Shown here piece by piece: positions 1 through 5,062 of a stretch of 5,807 bases of DNA (its first letter is position 1; each line of letters starts with the position of its first letter). Both the position numbers and the translations under genes were made by a program. This DNA comes from Planctomycetota bacterium. GTDB lineage: Bacteria > Planctomycetota > Phycisphaerae > WQYP01 > JAJZKY01. The stretch is taken from contig JAJZKY010000339.1 of the NCBI GenBank assembly GCA_021803885.1, forward strand, positions 1-5,807. Direction: 5' to 3'. The notes beneath the pieces are model-generated. The model saw only the letters and a list, made by a program, of their open reading frames with translations. It had not been told where the DNA came from and ran no database searches.

Positions 1-436
1 TGGTCCAGCCCTGCAGCGGTGAATAGGGGTTGGAGGAGGTTGAATATAGGCGGTAGCCCAAATCGGCGGATCCGTTGTAGCTGCTGCCCGAGAAGTTTCC
101 GTGTGCTGTGGCGGAATAACTATTGATGGCGATATTCCGTGTTTCGCTGTTGTCCATGTAGGTGTATGCCGCCATACCGTCGAGAAACCAATGGGCCCCG
201 TGCAGGTCTGCGTACACGCCGGGCGTATAGCCATCGACCGCACCGGTGGAGCCGAAGCTGTCCAGATTGATATCGCTGTGATCGTAGTTGAAGAATGCGC
301 CCACGGAGAGAAATTTGAAGAAGGCGTAATCGGCACCGAGGGTGGCATTTTCCGTAGTTACATTGGAGCTGCCAATCGAGCTGGTGTCGGCATAGCTGTC
401 AAACTGCGCCGCCCCGGTTATAAAGGCACTCCACCG
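1..436 (-). other. Start of autotransporter beta-barrel translocator domain (truncated by window edge)
   Basis: From R696-W697 onward the protein alternates polar and aromatic/aliphatic residues in strand-length blocks (for example WSAFITGAAQF, FLSVGAFFNYDHS, HWFLDGMAAYTYMD). This is the pattern of the PF03797-type 12-strand barrel that inserts in the outer membrane. About 145 residues are visible. A full domain is usually about 260-280 residues, so the C-terminal strands and terminal aromatic residue lie outside the window. Confidence 0.75.
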
Positions 437-2521
437 TTGGCCGCCGGCGGCGGACGGATTGTACGGATTGGCGGCGGAATACCCCAGATACGACGGCAGA
501 CCGGCATCCAGCGTGACCATGCGGGATTGGTTCTGCAGCATCTGATCAAGCGCCAGTGAACTGCCCCCCTGCTGCCCCGGATTGAGCATGGTGAAACCGG
601 AACTGTCAAACCCCGTCGCACCTGCATCCAGATTGAGCAGATGACTGCTGATGGTCTGATCCAGATTGATCCCATTCTGAATCGCCACCTGCGGAAATGC
701 CTGCAAATCAATCGGAGAGAGCAGGTCGAGTGTATAGGGAATCTGAGCCGAATACTGGCTGCCGATGGCGTTGATCAGCTGCAGATAGGCTGAAGACGGA
801 TTCGATTGGCCGTTATAGCCGTCGGTGGAGTCGAGATATTGTGCAACGGCGGCCTGATTGGCCGTCAGGGCATAGGGAACCAGGGACGGCATCTGGATGG
901 TGAAGAGGAGATTAATATTGGATGATGAAGCGGTTGTAGCCGCGGCGAGATCGATCGGGTGCTGGGTGAGCGTAATGGATGAGAAATTTCCGGTTACGGT
1001 GCTTGCGGTCAGTACATTGAGCGATGTGCCGTTGGATGGAACGTAACCATTCTGCAGGGTGACGGTAAGGTTGCCGGCTAAGGCAGCGGTACCATTCACC
1101 GTATAGTGGTCGAATTGTCCATTCTGAGGTCCGCCCACACGGACAACCAGTGCCCCGGACTGGCCCTCGCTGAGATTATTGGGGATCGTCAGAGTGCCCG
1201 TAGCGCCGGCAATTCCGAGTGTGCCGAAATCCTGTACTGCGGCGGTGCCGAAAGCCGCACCGGAATTCACCAGCATTGAAGCGCCGGGATTGATGGTCGT
1301 GCCGACGGTATTGGTATTGGCGCCCGTGAGGGTGAGTGTACCGATACCGCTGAGCACCAGTCCATTGGTGAAGTCGATTGGGGCGGAAATGACATCATTG
1401 GAATTGGCCAATATCGCCCCGCCGGTAACGGTGAGCGTATCACCGGAGGCGGCGCTGGCGATGGTGTAATAATTTCCGCCAGCCGGTCCGCCCGGATTGA
1501 ACGCGATACCCGCCGCCGAGATCGCCGCCTGCAGGGTAATGGTAGCGGATGATGTGGTACCGGCCCCAAATTCCGCCCAATCACCCGTGGTCCAGGCGCT
1601 GGAACCATTGGCACCGACCCAGTTGGTGGTCGTCGTATCCCAGTTTCCGGATGTATCGTTGCCGGTGGCGGCCCCCGCTGGCGCCCAGATCAACGTGCTG
1701 GCTGCCGGCGGCGTTACCGTCACGGTAAATCCCTGTCCATTACTGTTGAGCGGAAACGGATAGGCACCAAAGTTGGTATTGGATGCCGGAGATAAGACAA
1801 CACCCGAGTATCCGGCAAGTGAACTGATCGGGACGGCGGCTGCTCCGTTAACCGACGCCGTGGTGCTGTTGAATTTTACCGTACCGTAATTTGCCACTGG
1901 AGCAATGGCAGTGCCTGTGCTTGAGGATACGGTGGTGGCTTCGGCGATCCACTCGGCTGTAGACCGAGGTGCGGTCGGATTGGATTGAGTGGTTGAGAAA
2001 CTCGTGTTGGTCGTCAAGTCATCGAGGCTGAGCACGAAGTTGCCACCACCAATGTACCGCACGCTCGCAAACATCCGATCCCCCGGCGATATCGGCATGC
2101 TGGTGATGACGGTCTCGGGGGCGGGGATCATCTCCCACCAGGCGTCGTAGTGCGGAGCGCCGTTAATGTAATCTCCTTCAGTACCGGTCTGTTCCAGCGC
2201 ATTGTTACCGAAACCGTCGATACCGACCCAGATGGATGAATAGCTGCCGGCCGACGACGACCCACTGGTGATCGCAGGCACGGTCCATCCGCCAGAGATG
2301 GAAGTGAACGTATTGCCTCCGGATGCCGTGGCGAGATATCCGGCCCAGTTGGCGGAAGCTGTGGTGGACGCAAGGGCCTGATGGCCACCGGGAAGAGACG
2401 CGATGGTCGAAACTGCAGCGCCAATCAAAATGGTCAGTGCCGCCCGACGCCGCGCCGCGGCGGTGAAACCGGGCCATCGGCCGCCGCTTCTATGGTTATC
2501 CGATGCGAATCTGCGAATCAT
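1..2521 (-). CDS. Autotransporter with N-terminal G1 (eqolisin) glutamic peptidase passenger; 3' end outside window
   Basis: Reading the minus strand from ATG at 2519-2521 gives 840 codons with no stop, still open at the left edge. Residues 1-51 look like a signal peptide with a long basic n-region (RRR at 24-26), a hydrophobic core at about 27-43 and an ALA|S cleavage site after A51. Residues about 55-232 match the glutamic peptidase family G1/Peptidase_A4: NWAG at 58-61, WVGIDG at 98-103, EQTG at 110-113, YDAWWE at 125-130 and AEWIAE at 189-194. By analogy with scytalidoglutamic peptidase (Gln53/Glu136) the dyad is Q111 and E194. Residues about 277-345 carry the NWD...NW autotransporter strand motif, 386-425 a PATR-type repeat, and 553-565 the 'TANQAAVAQYLD' linker signature. 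From about R696 an aromatic, alternating beta-barrel begins. The whole 840 residues contain no cysteine, as is common for passengers that cross the periplasm unfolded. Roughly 100-150 barrel residues are probably missing beyond position 1 (inference). The protein is expected to export its own protease to the cell surface; substrate and possible self-release are unknown. Domain calls are by eye. Confidence 0.9.
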   Translation of the reverse strand, partial: MIRRFASDNHRSGGRWPGFTAAARRRAALTILIGAAVSTIASLPGGHQALASTTASANWAGYLATASGGNTFTSISGGWTVPAITSGSSSAGSYSSIWVGIDGFGNNALEQTGTEGDYINGAPHYDAWWEMIPAPETVITSMPISPGDRMFASVRYIGGGNFVLSLDDLTTNTSFSTTQSNPTAPRSTAEWIAEATTVSSSTGTAIAPVANYGTVKFNSTTASVNGAAAVPISSLAGYSGVVLSPASNTNFGAYPFPLNSNGQGFTVTVTPPAASTLIWAPAGAATGNDTSGNWDTTTTNWVGANGSSAWTTGDWAEFGAGTTSSATITLQAAISAAGIAFNPGGPAGGNYYTIASAASGDTLTVTGGAILANSNDVISAPIDFTNGLVLSGIGTLTLTGANTNTVGTTINPGASMLVNSGAAFGTAAVQDFGTLGIAGATGTLTIPNNLSEGQSGALVVRVGGPQNGQFDHYTVNGTAALAGNLTVTLQNGYVPSNGTSLNVLTASTVTGNFSSITLTQHPIDLAAATTASSSNINLLFTIQMPSLVPYALTANQAAVAQYLDSTDGYNGQSNPSSAYLQLINAIGSQYSAQIPYTLDLLSPIDLQAFPQVAIQNGINLDQTISSHLLNLDAGATGFDSSGFTMLNPGQQGGSSLALDQMLQNQSRMVTLDAGLPSYLGYSAANPYNPSAAGGQRWSAFITGAAQFDSYADTSSIGSSNVTTENATLGADYAFFKFLSVGAFFNYDHSDINLDSFGSTGAVDGYTPGVYADLHGAHWFLDGMAAYTYMDNSETRNIAINSYSATAHGNFSGSSYNGSADLGYRLYSTSSNPYSPLQGWT
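1247..1366 (-). other. Passenger-associated (PATR-type) beta-strand repeat in the autotransporter
   Basis: Residues 386-425 read as the classic repeat pattern 'G-x-L-T-L-T-G-A-N-T ... G-T-T-I-N-x-G', seen as GTLTLTGANTNTVGTTI at 394-410. Repeats of this family (TIGR02601/PF12951 type) form rungs of the beta-helical passenger and aid outer-membrane secretion. Only one clear copy is seen, so the beta-helical stalk between protease and barrel is short. Confidence 0.7.
1826..2359 (-). other. Glutamic peptidase G1 (eqolisin/Peptidase_A4) domain within the autotransporter
   Basis: This stretch encodes residues 55-232. Aligned by memory to scytalidoglutamic peptidase, it keeps the order of landmarks: N-W-x-G at the start, WVGIDG, then LxQTG bearing the catalytic Gln (Q111, codon 2189-2191), then YDAWxE with the conserved acidic residues D126 and E130, then AEWIxE whose last Glu is catalytic (E194, codon 1940-1942). 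The LTT turn before the AEW motif also matches (169-171). Fungal members fold as a beta-sandwich and cleave proteins at acid pH without pepstatin sensitivity. The three disulfides of the fungal enzyme are absent here, since no cysteine exists. Activity is inferred from the intact dyad only. Confidence 0.85.
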
Positions 2522-2526
2522 AGACA

Positions 2527-2534
2527 CCTTCCTT
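2527..2534 (-). promoter_or_regulatory. Ribosome binding site of the autotransporter gene
   Basis: On the minus strand AAGGAAGG lies five bases before the ATG at 2519-2521. It fixes the start and shows that the long basic n-region of the signal peptide is translated, since no comparable site precedes a later in-frame start. Confidence 0.8.
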
Positions 2535-2574
2535 GTCAGCCAACTATCTTTTTCCACCGCCCAAAGGTCGCCAA

Positions 2575-2604
2575 TTGATACTACGCATCACACGGTTTGT
2601 ACAA
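2575..2604 (-). promoter_or_regulatory. Candidate promoter for the autotransporter
   Basis: Minus-strand TTGTAC (2599-2604, -35-like) and TATCAA (2575-2580, -10-like) are separated by 18 bases. This would give a leader of roughly 45-50 bases. Each box matches the sigma70 consensus at only four of six positions, so the call is tentative. Its position just upstream of a well-placed ribosome binding site, and its overlap with an inverted repeat, raise its plausibility. Confidence 0.35.
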
Positions 2605-2609
2605 TGCGT
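2583..2609. repeat. Inverted repeat ACGCAT-N15-ATGCGT, operator-like
   Basis: ACGCAT at 2583-2588 and ATGCGT at 2604-2609 are perfect 6-bp arms whose centres are 21 bp apart, about two helical turns. They flank the candidate -35 box and spacer of the autotransporter promoter. A further ACGCAT copy lies at 2640-2645. This geometry suits a dimeric regulator, but short repeats also arise by chance. Confidence 0.35.
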
Positions 2610-2773
2610 CATGAAATCTATGCAGATGATTGCAGCAGGACGCATGGATGAATTACCTGTATCTGCCGCCAGACACCGCCCCATGTCCATCCGCCGCTAC
2701 ATAACCGACACCGCGCCTGCGACCGAGATGTCAGCCCGAGATACGATTCACGAAAAAGATACTTCGCTCAGTT

Positions 2774-2835
2774 AAAAAAAGCAATTCCATACAATGCCGC
2801 CGCAGGGGGCGGAGCGCCGCGATGTTTGCGGGCGG
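2774..2835 (-). terminator. Weak terminator-like element downstream of dnaB
   Basis: The plus-strand arms CCGCCGCA (2797-2804) and TGCGGGCGG (2827-2835) can pair with one bulge. On the minus strand they are followed, after about 17 bases, by TTTTTTT (2774-2780). The T-run is not adjacent to the stem and the loop is long, so this is not a textbook intrinsic terminator. It lies roughly 90-150 bases past the dnaB stop, where a transcript end would be expected. Confidence 0.2.
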
Positions 2836-2841
2836 AGTGTT

Positions 2842-2928
2842 ATGTCCTGCCCCAACTGTGGTTTTGGCCAGCGAGACGGCCCCGAAGAAAAGTGCGTGCA
2901 TTGTTTCGCCATTCACGCCAACCATTAA
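2842..2928 (+). CDS. Possible 28-residue zinc-ribbon-like microprotein
   Basis: A plus-strand frame starts at ATG 2842-2844 and ends at TAA 2926-2928. It has four cysteines as two CxxC knuckles: C3-P-N-C6-G and C18-V-H-C21, separated by 11 residues, with H20, H25 and H28 nearby. 'CPNCG' followed by a second CxxC is the hallmark of small zinc ribbons that bind one Zn ion. GGCGGAG (2831-2837) precedes the ATG by four bases as a close SD, and TACAAT at 2790-2795 is a possible -10. An earlier in-frame ATG at 2794 would add 16 residues but lacks an SD. About 17 of the 27 sense codons after the start end in G or C. The stop interlocks with that of convergent dnaB in the palindrome TTAA (4-bp overlap). 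I do not recognise the protein. It may be a tiny stand-alone ribbon, a decayed fragment, or chance; conservation would decide. Confidence 0.35.
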   Translation: MSCPNCGFGQRDGPEEKCVHCFAIHANH

Positions 2929-4322
2929 TACGATGCCGGGCTGGGATGATAATTCACGAAACGCGTACTTTCCGAAAGGAAGGTGAGCGTGACGGTATCA
3001 CACGGCCCGTTGCGCTGCTTGGCGATAATGAGCTTGGCCTCGTTGAGTTTATCAGGATTTTCCATCGCCCAATCCTCATCTCCGCGATGCAGGACGGATT
3101 CCCGGTGCAGCAGCATGACCACGTCGGCATCCTGTTCAATACTGCCCGACTCACGCAGATCGCTGGTGCGCGGCAGGCGCTTATCCTTTTCCGATTCGCG
3201 GTTGAGCTGCGAGAGACAGATGACCGGCACGTCAAGTTCGCGTGCCAGCGCCTTGATGCTCCGGCTGATGGAACTGATCTCCTGCTGGCGGCTTTCTTCA
3301 CGCGGGGCTTCCATTAATTGAAGATAATCAATCACCACCATCTCGATGCCCTGCTGCTGCTTGAGCCGCCGGGCTTTGGACCGCAGGTCCAGCGCGGTGA
3401 GGCCGGGGGTGTCGTCAATAAAAATTTTACCTTCTGAAAGTTCACCGACCGCCATGGTCAGCTTGGTCCGGTCATCCTGGGAAAGGGTTCCTGAGCGCAG
3501 CTTGTGAGAATCAACGCCACTGCGTGCGCAGAGCATCCGCTGGGCGAGCTGCTGCTTGGACATTTCGAGCGAAAAAACCAGAACGGGTTTTTGCAGGTCC
3601 ACCCCGACATGTTCCACGATATTCATCGCCAGTGCGGTTTTGCCGACGCTGGGCCGGGCAGCGATGATAATCATCTCACCACGCTGGAAACCGCAGGTTA
3701 GATTATCGAGTTCGATATAACCCGAAGCGATGCCGGTTAAATGCTCGCCGGTATGGCGATCGAGCATCTCAAAAGTTTCCTGAAGAACATCTGAAAGAGC
3801 TGCCGCATTGCCGCTGATTTTCTGCTGCGCCAGATCAAAGATTCGCTTCTCACCACGGTCGAGGATGAGCTTGGCCTCGTCGCTGGCCTGATAGCAATCG
3901 GTCAGCGTGCTGGTGCAGACGGAGATCAACTGCCGCAGAAGGGCTTTATCACGAACGATCCGGGCATAATAGGACGCGTTCGCGGCTGACGGCACGGTAT
4001 CGATCAGCGACTGAATATATTCGGGCGTCACCTGTTCCATCACGCCGTTTTTTGCAATCTGATCCAGCAGCGTCACGGCATCGATGCCCGTGTTCATCTC
4101 GAAGAGTTCCAGCATGGCCTGGAAGACGATCTGATTCTGACGCGAGAAAAAAGCGTCCGGCTTATCGAGGACCATGCAGACTTCACCGATCACCTGCGGA
4201 TCAATGAGCATGGAACCGAGAAGCGAAGCTTCCGCATCGGGATCGTGCGGCGGCAGACGGTCAAATTCGGGGGTGCTTTTTGCACCATCCAGCGGTCGGG
4301 CGCGGCTGGTCCTTACATCCAT
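2925..4322 (-). CDS. dnaB: Replicative DNA helicase DnaB
   Basis: This is the hexameric 5'-3' helicase that unwinds DNA at the replication fork and partners with primase and the polymerase clamp loader. The start is ATG 4320-4322 (465 aa), because GGAGGAA sits five bases upstream; an ATG at 4346 would add eight residues but has no good SD. Numbering from 4322: the N-terminal DnaB domain covers about 24-130 (AEASLLGSMLIDP near 30-42, and PSAANASYYARIV near 111-123). A linker helix leads to the RecA-like motor at about 195-465. Walker A is ARPSVGKTAL with K228 and T229. The catalytic Glu is E253 in FSLEMS. Walker B is VVIDYLQL with D332. The SQLNR motif is at 371-375, the LRESGSIEQDAD motif at 389-400, and KQRNGP contains the likely arginine finger R437. 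No intein or frameshift is present and the length is normal for the family. The 153-bp leader holds a DnaA box. The gene is followed by convergent or intergenic sequence, so it is probably the last gene of its transcript. Confidence 0.97.
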   Translation of the reverse strand: MDVRTSRARPLDGAKSTPEFDRLPPHDPDAEASLLGSMLIDPQVIGEVCMVLDKPDAFFSRQNQIVFQAMLELFEMNTGIDAVTLLDQIAKNGVMEQVTPEYIQSLIDTVPSAANASYYARIVRDKALLRQLISVCTSTLTDCYQASDEAKLILDRGEKRIFDLAQQKISGNAAALSDVLQETFEMLDRHTGEHLTGIASGYIELDNLTCGFQRGEMIIIAARPSVGKTALAMNIVEHVGVDLQKPVLVFSLEMSKQQLAQRMLCARSGVDSHKLRSGTLSQDDRTKLTMAVGELSEGKIFIDDTPGLTALDLRSKARRLKQQQGIEMVVIDYLQLMEAPREESRQQEISSISRSIKALARELDVPVICLSQLNRESEKDKRLPRTSDLRESGSIEQDADVVMLLHRESVLHRGDEDWAMENPDKLNEAKLIIAKQRNGPCDTVTLTFLSESTRFVNYHPSPASY

Positions 4323-4327
4323 GAGAG

Positions 4328-4334
4328 TTCCTCC
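4328..4334 (-). promoter_or_regulatory. Ribosome binding site deciding the dnaB start
   Basis: Minus-strand GGAGGAA is followed by CTCTC and then ATG at 4320-4322. This near-perfect SD with five-base spacing favours the downstream ATG over the one at 4344-4346, inside whose reading frame the SD would lie. Confidence 0.8.
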
Positions 4335-4374
4335 GGGTGGGGACATCCCACACCCGCCATGAGCGTACCAAAAT

Positions 4375-4390
4375 TCAACGCGAACGTTAA
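4375..4390 (-). terminator. Small hairpin with TTCG loop between the lipoprotein gene and dnaB
   Basis: On the minus strand TTAACG-TTCG-CGTTGA can form a six-pair stem (one G-U) with a UUCG loop, followed by ATTTT (4370-4374). It lies about 85 bases past the lipoprotein stop and 50 bases before the dnaB start. It could be a weak terminator or attenuator, but the stem is short and A/T-rich at its base and the T-run has only four Ts, so support is low. Confidence 0.2.
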
Positions 4391-4409
4391 TTGAGGCGCA
4401 GGAGACAGG

Positions 4410-4418
4410 TTATCCACA
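4410..4418 (+). promoter_or_regulatory. DnaA box upstream of dnaB
   Basis: TTATCCACA on the plus strand is a perfect match to the consensus DnaA box TTATNCACA. It lies about 90 bp before the dnaB start, in non-coding DNA. A given 9-mer is expected about 0.04 times in a window of this size over both strands. A second box was not found nearby, so this looks more like a transcriptional DnaA site than an origin. Binding itself is inferred. Confidence 0.55.
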
Positions 4419-4475
4419 GGTTTACCACCGTAACCGGATTGCATGGGGCCATGGCAAAAGCCGGATCGGCCTCGT

Positions 4476-5000
4476 TTACTGTACCGGTTTGAGGAACCGC
4501 GGATCGACATGGGGTGCATATCCGTTGGGTTGACCCAATTCAGACACCAGCGACCCGTCTACCACAAAGCCGGCAAAAGTACCGGTAAGGATTTCAAAGT
4601 AGGCATAGCTGCCGGCAGCGAGCGAACGATTGCTCGTCCCCAGGAACAAGGCCTGAATCTTCACCCCCGGCTTGATGACACCTTTGATGCGTGCCGAGTA
4701 GGCGGCGGGATGATTGACCCAATCGTCAATGGTGGGCGGATCAAACGGCAGATCGCCGGGGAAGTCGAGATAGTACTGAGACCATCGGCTTGAGGGGAGG
4801 GGCGAAAAGAGCGCCTTGCGCCGGGCCGGGCGCGACCAGAGCAGGAGAGGCCTTTGAACCACATAAATCTGCCCACGCCGGTAGGCCTGAGCAAACGGGG
4901 ATGACCGCACCGGCTGATTATCGCTGCTGCAGCCGGTAAGCAGTCCCATGACGGCAACGGCGGTAATGGCCGCACCAACCCAAAATACTTTCAACTTCAT
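4476..5000 (-). CDS. Small outer-membrane lipoprotein of unknown function
   Basis: ATG 4998-5000 is chosen (174 aa) because GGAAGGG lies six bases upstream. An in-frame TTG at 5006 would add two residues but falls too close to the SD. Residues 1-23 form a type II signal peptide: KLK at 2-4, a hydrophobic core, and the lipobox LTGC with lipidated C24. The next residue is Ser, which in proteobacterial Lol sorting favours the outer membrane. The mature part has an Arg-rich, Trp-containing segment (about 40-75), a Pro/Asp-rich stretch with YYLDFPGDLPFDPP (76-89), and a C-terminal beta-rich part: KPGVKIQAL (110-118) and YAYFEILTGTFAGFVVDGS (132-150). The last part resembles an SH3-like small barrel, but I do not recognise a named family. 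It lies 58 bp after birA in the same direction and 153 bp before dnaB, so co-transcription with birA is likely. No catalytic motif is visible. Confidence 0.85.
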   Translation of the reverse strand: MKLKVFWVGAAITAVAVMGLLTGCSSDNQPVRSSPFAQAYRRGQIYVVQRPLLLWSRPARRKALFSPLPSSRWSQYYLDFPGDLPFDPPTIDDWVNHPAAYSARIKGVIKPGVKIQALFLGTSNRSLAAGSYAYFEILTGTFAGFVVDGSLVSELGQPNGYAPHVDPRFLKPVQ

Positions 5001-5006
5001 CGGCAA

Positions 5007-5013
5007 CCCTTCC
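5007..5013 (-). promoter_or_regulatory. Ribosome binding site of the lipoprotein gene
   Basis: Minus-strand GGAAGGG is followed by six bases and then ATG at 4998-5000. It decides the start against the TTG at 5004-5006, which would be only zero bases away from the SD. Confidence 0.7.
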
Positions 5014-5041
5014 GCAAACGCACACTAACTACGCCGGAATA

Positions 5042-5062
5042 TTAACCCAAAATTCTGGTTAA
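5042..5062. repeat. Inverted repeat TTAACC-N9-GGTTAA across the birA stop codon
   Basis: TTAACC (5042-5047) and GGTTAA (5057-5062) are perfect arms around an A/T-rich nine-base centre. One arm includes the birA TAA stop (5059-5061). No T-run follows directly, so it is a poor terminator. It may be an RNA hairpin that protects or separates the birA message, or a protein site. Confidence 0.35.

Larger units (their letters stand above)
2522..2841. other. Intergenic spacer between dnaB/zinc-ribbon ORF and the autotransporter
   Basis: I find no convincing protein-coding frame here. Short frames on both strands overlap each other and show no recognisable motif. The supported contents are the autotransporter SD (2527-2534), a candidate promoter and inverted repeat (2575-2609), a run of seven A (seven T on the minus strand) at 2774-2780, and GC-rich inverted stretches at 2797-2835. 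A plus-strand TACAAT (2790-2795), a good -10 match, could drive the small ORF at 2842 with a leader of about 40 bases, although no good -35 accompanies it. Confidence 0.5.

Noticed and set aside
101..559. 152-codon plus-strand ORF
   Set aside because: It is antisense to the autotransporter barrel, whose frame is continuous and has clear domain motifs. The antisense translation has none.
1179..1763. Two plus-strand ORFs rich in Val, Ala and Pro
   Set aside because: Antisense shadows of the Gly/Ser/Thr/Asn-rich passenger; the composition follows from its codon use.
1..2521. PEP-CTERM or other sorting signal, frameshift or pseudogene in the large gene
   Set aside because: The frame is unbroken for 840 codons and ends in barrel-type sequence at the edge. 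No sorting motif is visible in the window.
2731..2925. 64-codon minus-strand ORF whose ATG overlaps the dnaB stop (TAATG)
   Set aside because: The coupling geometry is attractive, but the translation shows no motif, signal peptide or coherent fold pattern, and it runs antisense through the zinc-ribbon ORF and the GC-rich repeats. I treat it as chance, with modest doubt.
2826..3321. Plus-strand ORFs of 112 and 163 codons opposite dnaB
   Set aside because: They are antisense to conserved helicase motifs (SQLNR, KQRNGP). No independent motif or SD.
4344..4346. Upstream ATG as the dnaB start
   Set aside because: No SD precedes it, while the ATG at 4320-4322 has GGAGGAA at ideal spacing and a length normal for the family.
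4381..4440. Replication origin next to dnaB
   Set aside because: Only one DnaA box is seen, without clustered boxes or an AT-rich unwinding tract, so a regulatory site is more likely.
4313..4519. 68-codon minus-strand ORF overlapping the lipoprotein end and the dnaB start
   Set aside because: It would overlap both flanking genes, covers the DnaA box, and shows no recognisable feature.
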